From assembly GCA_965213525.1 (NCBI GenBank), contig OZ243889.1, forward strand, positions 3,100,001-3,164,000: a stretch of 64,000 nucleotides of DNA, read 5' to 3'. Origin of the DNA: G965213525 sp965213525. GTDB taxonomy: Bacteria; Actinomycetota; Acidimicrobiia; Acidimicrobiales; Poriferisodalaceae. Each line of letters opens with the position of its first letter. The first letter of the stretch is position 1. Positions 60,491-64,000 of this stretch are shown one piece after another. Made by a program: the position numbers and the translations under genes. Under the pieces are notes generated by a model. That model was not told where the DNA came from, did not search any database, and saw only the letters and a list, made by a program, of their open reading frames with translations.

Positions 60491-60817
60491 GTGGCCGAGC
60501 CCGTCACCCCAGAGGAGCTCGCCGCCCGTGACGACCTCGCCGACTGGCAGGTCGTCTCGGGTGGCCTCCAGGCGACGTTCGCTTGCGCGTCGTTCTCGGC
60601 GGCCGGGGCGCTGATCGCCCGCTTCGCCGAGGCGGCCGACGCCGCCGACCACCATCCCGATCTCACGCTGACCTACCCCGGGGTGGTGGGCGTGCGCCTC
60701 GTCACCCACTCCGCCGGGGGCCTCACCGACCTCGACGCTCGCCTGGCCGTCGAGCTGTCGGCCATCGCCGCCTCGGCCGGTGCCCACCCCGCCGGGAGGT
60801 CACCCGACGCCGGATAG
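60491..60817 (+). CDS. 4a-hydroxytetrahydrobiopterin dehydratase (PCD/DCoH-like)
   Basis: 108 residues. Motifs: LADWQVVSGGLQATF, FAEAADAADHHPDLTLTYPGVVGVRLVTHSAGGLTDLDARLA with the active-site HHPD signature, and the terminal helix LAVELSAIA. It dehydrates 4a-carbinolamine pterins formed by aromatic hydroxylases; no such hydroxylase is visible nearby, and some bacterial members have other roles. The GTG at 60491 is supported by its promoter spacing. Confidence 0.92.
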   Translation: MAEPVTPEELAARDDLADWQVVSGGLQATFACASFSAAGALIARFAEAADAADHHPDLTLTYPGVVGVRLVTHSAGGLTDLDARLAVELSAIAASAGAHPAGRSPDAG

Positions 60818-60916
60818 CCCTGGTGCCCGGTCCGTCCGCCCGGCGCCCACGCAACGCCCGGCGACCTCGCTGGGACGTAGCTTCGGAACGGTGGTCGGGC
60901 TGGCGGGTGGGGGCAG

Positions 60917-62605
60917 GTGAAGTCGCTCGGGTGGGTCCTCAGCTACCTCGGGACCGCCCAGGCCCGCCGCAACGCCCGCATCCTCGTCGCCCTGCTCATC
61001 GTGCTGGCGCTGTTCACCGGCATCTACAGCGCCATCTTCCACGTGTTGATGGAGCGAGAGGGCCAGCGGTACAGCTGGCCGACCGCGGTGTACTGGACGT
61101 TGGTCACGATGTCGACCCTCGGCTTCGGTGACATCACCTTCACCTCTGACACGGGCCGGCTGTTCTCGGTGGTGGTCCTGCTGTCGGGGTCGGTGTTCAT
61201 CCTCGTGCTGCTGCCCTTCACGTTCATCCAGTTCGTGTTCCTGCCGTGGGTGGAGGCACGCCAGCGGGCCCGAGCGCCCCGCCACCTCGACGAGGCCACC
61301 CGGGGCCACGTGGTCCTCACCGGGCTCGGACCCATCGAGCAGGCGCTGATCCGGCGCCTCGATCGAGCCGGCATCGGCTACGTCGCCGTCGTCGAGGACG
61401 TCGACGAGGCGTTACGCCTCCACGACGACGGCTTCCGCGTGATGGTCGGCGAGCTCGACGACCCCGAGACCTACCGTGCCGCCCGCGCCGAGCAAGCGGC
61501 GCTGGTGGCGGCGACGCAGTCGGACACGACGAACACCAACACCATCTTCACCGTGCGCGAGATCTCCGAATCCGTCACGCTCGTGGCCACCGCCAACTCG
61601 GCCGCCTCGGTCGACATCTTGGAGCTGGCCGGCGCAGACGAGGTGCTCGAGGTCGGCGAGCTGCTCGGGGCCGCGCTCGCCCGTCGCGTCGTGGGACCGA
61701 GCGGCCGGTGCCAGGTCATCGGTCGCTTCGGGGATCTCCTGGTCGCCGAGGCCGCCGTGCCACCTGACCTCGCCGGCCACACGCTCGCCGAGTCGGGTCT
61801 TCGTGATCGCACCGGCCTGACCGTGGGTGGGGTGTGGGAGCGAGGGGTCCTGTCGGTGGCTCGTCCTGACACCGTGCTGAGCCCCAGCGGCATGCTCGTC
61901 CTCGCAGGATCAGCCGACCAGCTCGCCGCCTATGACGCCGGGTTCACCCCCGCCGAGGTGGTCACCGGTTCGGCGGTCATCGTGATCGGGGGCGGCCGGG
62001 TCGGTCGTGCTGCGGCCCGGGCGCTGGGCGAGGCCGGCGTCGAGCACCGGGTGATCGAACAGGAGCCCGACCGGGTGCGCGAGCCCTCGGTGTACATCCT
62101 GGGCGACGCCGCCGAACGCGAGGTGCTCGACGCGGCGGGCATCGACCGGGCCCGCTCGGTCATCATCACCACCCACGACGACGACGTGAACGTCTACCTC
62201 ACCATCTACTGCCGGCGCCTGCGACCTGACGTCCAGATCATCGCCAGGGCTCGCCTCGACCGGAACGTGTCGACGCTGCACCGCGCCGGGGCCGACGCCG
62301 TGCTGTCGTACGCCTCGACCGGCGCGCACGCCGTGTGGAACGTGTTGAGCCGGGGCGACACCCTCCAGCTCGCCGAGGGCCTCGAGGTGTTCCGCACCCC
62401 GGTGCCCGCTGCGCTCGATCGCCGCACGATCGGCTCGGCGAACATCCGCGAGGACACCGGGTGCACGGTCGTGGCCACCGTCGAGGGGGGCAGCTACCGG
62501 GTCAACCCCCCTGCTGATGAGGTGCTGCCCGCCGGGGGTGAGCTGGTGCTCATCGGCGACGACGACTCAGAGGACCGCTTCTTGCATCGCTACCCGCCTG
62601 CCTGA
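60917..62605 (+). CDS. TrkA-type potassium channel / NAD-binding (RCK) protein
   Basis: 562 residues. Two transmembrane helices (about residues 20-42 and 78-105) flank the pore filter VTMSTLGFGDITF (TxGFGD). Two RCK units follow: the first with HVVLTGLGPIEQALIRRLDRAGIGY, the second with VIVIGGGRVGRAAARALGEAGVEH and YILGDAAEREVLDAAGIDRARSVIITTHDD, plus TrkA-C domains. It is expected to assemble as a tetrameric K+ channel gated by nucleotide or Ca2+. It has a GTG start with GGGGGCAG upstream. The first Rossmann glycine motif (GLGPIEQ) is less standard than the second. Confidence 0.93.
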   Translation: MKSLGWVLSYLGTAQARRNARILVALLIVLALFTGIYSAIFHVLMEREGQRYSWPTAVYWTLVTMSTLGFGDITFTSDTGRLFSVVVLLSGSVFILVLLPFTFIQFVFLPWVEARQRARAPRHLDEATRGHVVLTGLGPIEQALIRRLDRAGIGYVAVVEDVDEALRLHDDGFRVMVGELDDPETYRAARAEQAALVAATQSDTTNTNTIFTVREISESVTLVATANSAASVDILELAGADEVLEVGELLGAALARRVVGPSGRCQVIGRFGDLLVAEAAVPPDLAGHTLAESGLRDRTGLTVGGVWERGVLSVARPDTVLSPSGMLVLAGSADQLAAYDAGFTPAEVVTGSAVIVIGGGRVGRAAARALGEAGVEHRVIEQEPDRVREPSVYILGDAAEREVLDAAGIDRARSVIITTHDDDVNVYLTIYCRRLRPDVQIIARARLDRNVSTLHRAGADAVLSYASTGAHAVWNVLSRGDTLQLAEGLEVFRTPVPAALDRRTIGSANIREDTGCTVVATVEGGSYRVNPPADEVLPAGGELVLIGDDDSEDRFLHRYPPA

Positions 62606-62641
62606 GCACCCCGTGCGGTGCTCGCTGCGTCGGGTCGTCGC

Positions 62642-64000
62642 TCACCCGCACGACGGCGGATCGCCGACCACGGTGATGAACACCCGCTCGGGCCCCGGCT
62701 CCTGGCCGGAGCGTGCCGGCACGACCGCGTCGTAGGTCGTCGTGTCGAGGTAGTCGGTCACCGCCACCGACGTCGCCGATCTCGTGACGCCGCCATCGGT
62801 GACCCACACCGCGGGGCCAGACGCCCGATCGGACACGTCGATGACCGTGCCGGCCACCGTGGTGATGACCAGGCGCATCGCCACCGGGGCACAGGCCACG
62901 GCGACGTCGATGCGATCGCCACCGAAGGCCACGCTGACCTCGGCCTCGTCGCGCACCTCGGCGATGATCGACCGGATCGTCACCCGGTCGTCGGGTTCCA
63001 CGATGCCGTCGACCTGGGCGCCGCTGCGCTCCTCGAACTGGATCGTCGCCCTGGTCGTGCTCGGGCCGAACACGCCGTCGACGGCCACCGGGGCGACGTC
63101 GACGCCGGTCAGATCGATCCAGGTGTTCAGCCGCACCTGCCAGACCTCCACCGAGCGCCCGGTGTCACCGGTCGAGATGACCGACACGGGCGATTGCCGT
63201 TCGAGCTCGGCGACCACGCTGCGCAACGCATCGAGATCGCCGTTGCCGACCACGGCGTCGTCGACGCGCCCGGCGTAGCGCTCGAACGTCTCGACCGCGG
63301 TCTGGGTCGCCGGCCCGAACACGCCGTCCTCGGCGATCACGTCGAGCCCGACGTCAGACAGTCCGATGAAGTCGTTCAACAGGTCCTGCAGGTCGTCCAC
63401 CCGAGTGCCCTGGTCGCCGGACCGCAGGGCGTCGAAGGTGCGTTCGAAGTATCGCCCGGTCGCTGGCACCGCGACGTCGGTGGTCAGGCCGACCACGTTC
63501 GTCACCGGTGCCCGTGCCGGCCCGCTGAGGAGGAACAGCACCTCCCCGGGGGTGTAGGTCACGACGGCGCCGCGCTCGTAGCGGATGAAGCTGACCTCGA
63601 TGGCGTCGTCTGCGGGCTCGAGCTGCACCTCGACGGTGCTCGACTCGAGGGACGGGCCGTCGGGGCCCGTCACGGGCCGGGTGGTCTCGAGGCGTCCGGT
63701 CCAGGCGCTGGTGCCCGGGATCGGGGCGAGCACGTCCAGGTCGTGGACGTGCTGGTCCGCCCCGGCCGACACCTCCGACGGCTCGATCCAGCGGTACGAA
63801 CCGGCGTACTCGCCGATCGACGCCGAGCCGCCGAGCGGGACGGTCTCGATGCGGCGGCCCGTGAGATCGCCCGTCGCGGCCCGCTCGGCGGTGAACTCGT
63901 ACACCTGGCCGTCGCGCAGGGCGATGAGGTAGGCGCTGGCGTCGTCGGCGGCGCCGACCGCGGTGGCCAGGGCCGGTAGCGGCTGCCCGCCGAGGCTGCC
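62642..64000 (-). CDS. Peptidoglycan-binding-domain protein, C-terminal part (runs off the right edge)
   Basis: The minus-strand frame is open from the window edge (GSLGGQPLPALATAVG) to the stop at 62642, at least 453 codons; the N-terminus is outside. Two PG_binding_1-like repeats are visible: DDLQDLLNDFIGL with VFGPATQTAVETFERYAG, and VEVWQVRLNTWIDLTG with VFGPSTTRATIQFEERSG (D-G-x-F-G-P-x-T). The preceding ~200 residues (LDVLAPIPGTSAW, then RYERGAVVTYTPGEVLFLLSG) resemble efflux-type periplasmic proteins of the peptidoglycan-binding group, but this is uncertain. It is probably extracytoplasmic. An ABC-transporter partner may lie beyond the edge. Confidence 0.8.
   Translation of the reverse strand, partial: GSLGGQPLPALATAVGAADDASAYLIALRDGQVYEFTAERAATGDLTGRRIETVPLGGSASIGEYAGSYRWIEPSEVSAGADQHVHDLDVLAPIPGTSAWTGRLETTRPVTGPDGPSLESSTVEVQLEPADDAIEVSFIRYERGAVVTYTPGEVLFLLSGPARAPVTNVVGLTTDVAVPATGRYFERTFDALRSGDQGTRVDDLQDLLNDFIGLSDVGLDVIAEDGVFGPATQTAVETFERYAGRVDDAVVGNGDLDALRSVVAELERQSPVSVISTGDTGRSVEVWQVRLNTWIDLTGVDVAPVAVDGVFGPSTTRATIQFEERSGAQVDGIVEPDDRVTIRSIIAEVRDEAEVSVAFGGDRIDVAVACAPVAMRLVITTVAGTVIDVSDRASGPAVWVTDGGVTRSATSVAVTDYLDTTTYDAVVPARSGQEPGPERVFITVVGDPPSCG

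Overview
The window is about 72% G+C bacterial chromosome from an actinobacterium. Evidence for this is two WhiB regulators, three coenzyme F420-type proteins (LLM-class, Ddn-like, FrhB-like), a PdtaS-type kinase, the DUF3107 / Get3-like pair, a class E sortase, a cyclic-nucleotide-gated Pat-type acetyltransferase and the MSMEG_4193 / DUF3090 / SCO1664 gene trio. Many genes start 6-8 nt after a TANNNT hexamer, the pattern of leaderless transcription. A complete System I cytochrome c maturation operon, rather than the System II usual in Actinobacteria, together with several acyl-CoA dehydrogenases, suggests a member of the Acidimicrobiia. That placement is inference.

Layout. 1-10.5 kb: the 5' part of valS (carrying an unusual 15-bp repeat), a TAP-like lipoprotein hydrolase, an HtrA-like protease, an acyl-CoA dehydrogenase, a GNAT, an LLM-class oxidoreductase, an AAA ATPase, a DUF692 protein apparently fused to an HvfC/DUF2063-like domain, and a methyltransferase. 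10.5-23.7 kb: an amidase, a secreted beta-helix/5'-nucleotidase fusion, a Ddn-like protein, a damaged phoD, an acyl-CoA dehydrogenase, the cNMP-GNAT protein, a TetR regulator and small membrane proteins. 23.7-32.4 kb: sortase E, then ccmABCDEFGHI as one translationally coupled operon. 32.4-42.3 kb: a one-module NRPS, a NifS-like desulfurase with a SufR-like regulator, divergent Mrp/ApbC, a methyltransferase, DUF3107 and two ArsA/Get3-like ATPases. 42.3-45.2 kb: an accessory pair, DUF262 (GmrS-like) plus a HipA-like kinase, both with apparent frameshifts. 45.2-54 kb: a thioesterase, a PdtaS-like kinase, WhiB, a lipid kinase, etfBA, and the phosphomutase / DUF3090 / SCO1664 operon. 54-64 kb: a family-5-like uracil-DNA glycosylase, a CarH-like B12-binding regulator coupled to a second WhiB under a perfect AT-rich palindrome, a YdeI-like protein, FrhB, an acyl-CoA dehydrogenase, a Bax-inhibitor-like membrane protein, a pterin dehydratase, a TrkA-type K+ channel and a partial peptidoglycan-binding protein.

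Working together: the acyl-CoA dehydrogenases hand electrons to EtfAB, and the Ccm proteins build the c-type cytochromes of the respiratory chain. The SufR-like / NifS / Mrp divergon points to iron-sulfur homeostasis. Four genes (the DUF692 gene, phoD, the DUF262 gene and hipA) carry apparent frameshifts or a stop. These could be real decay or base errors in the assembly, and raw reads would decide. No tRNA, rRNA, CRISPR array, insertion sequence or prophage was seen.
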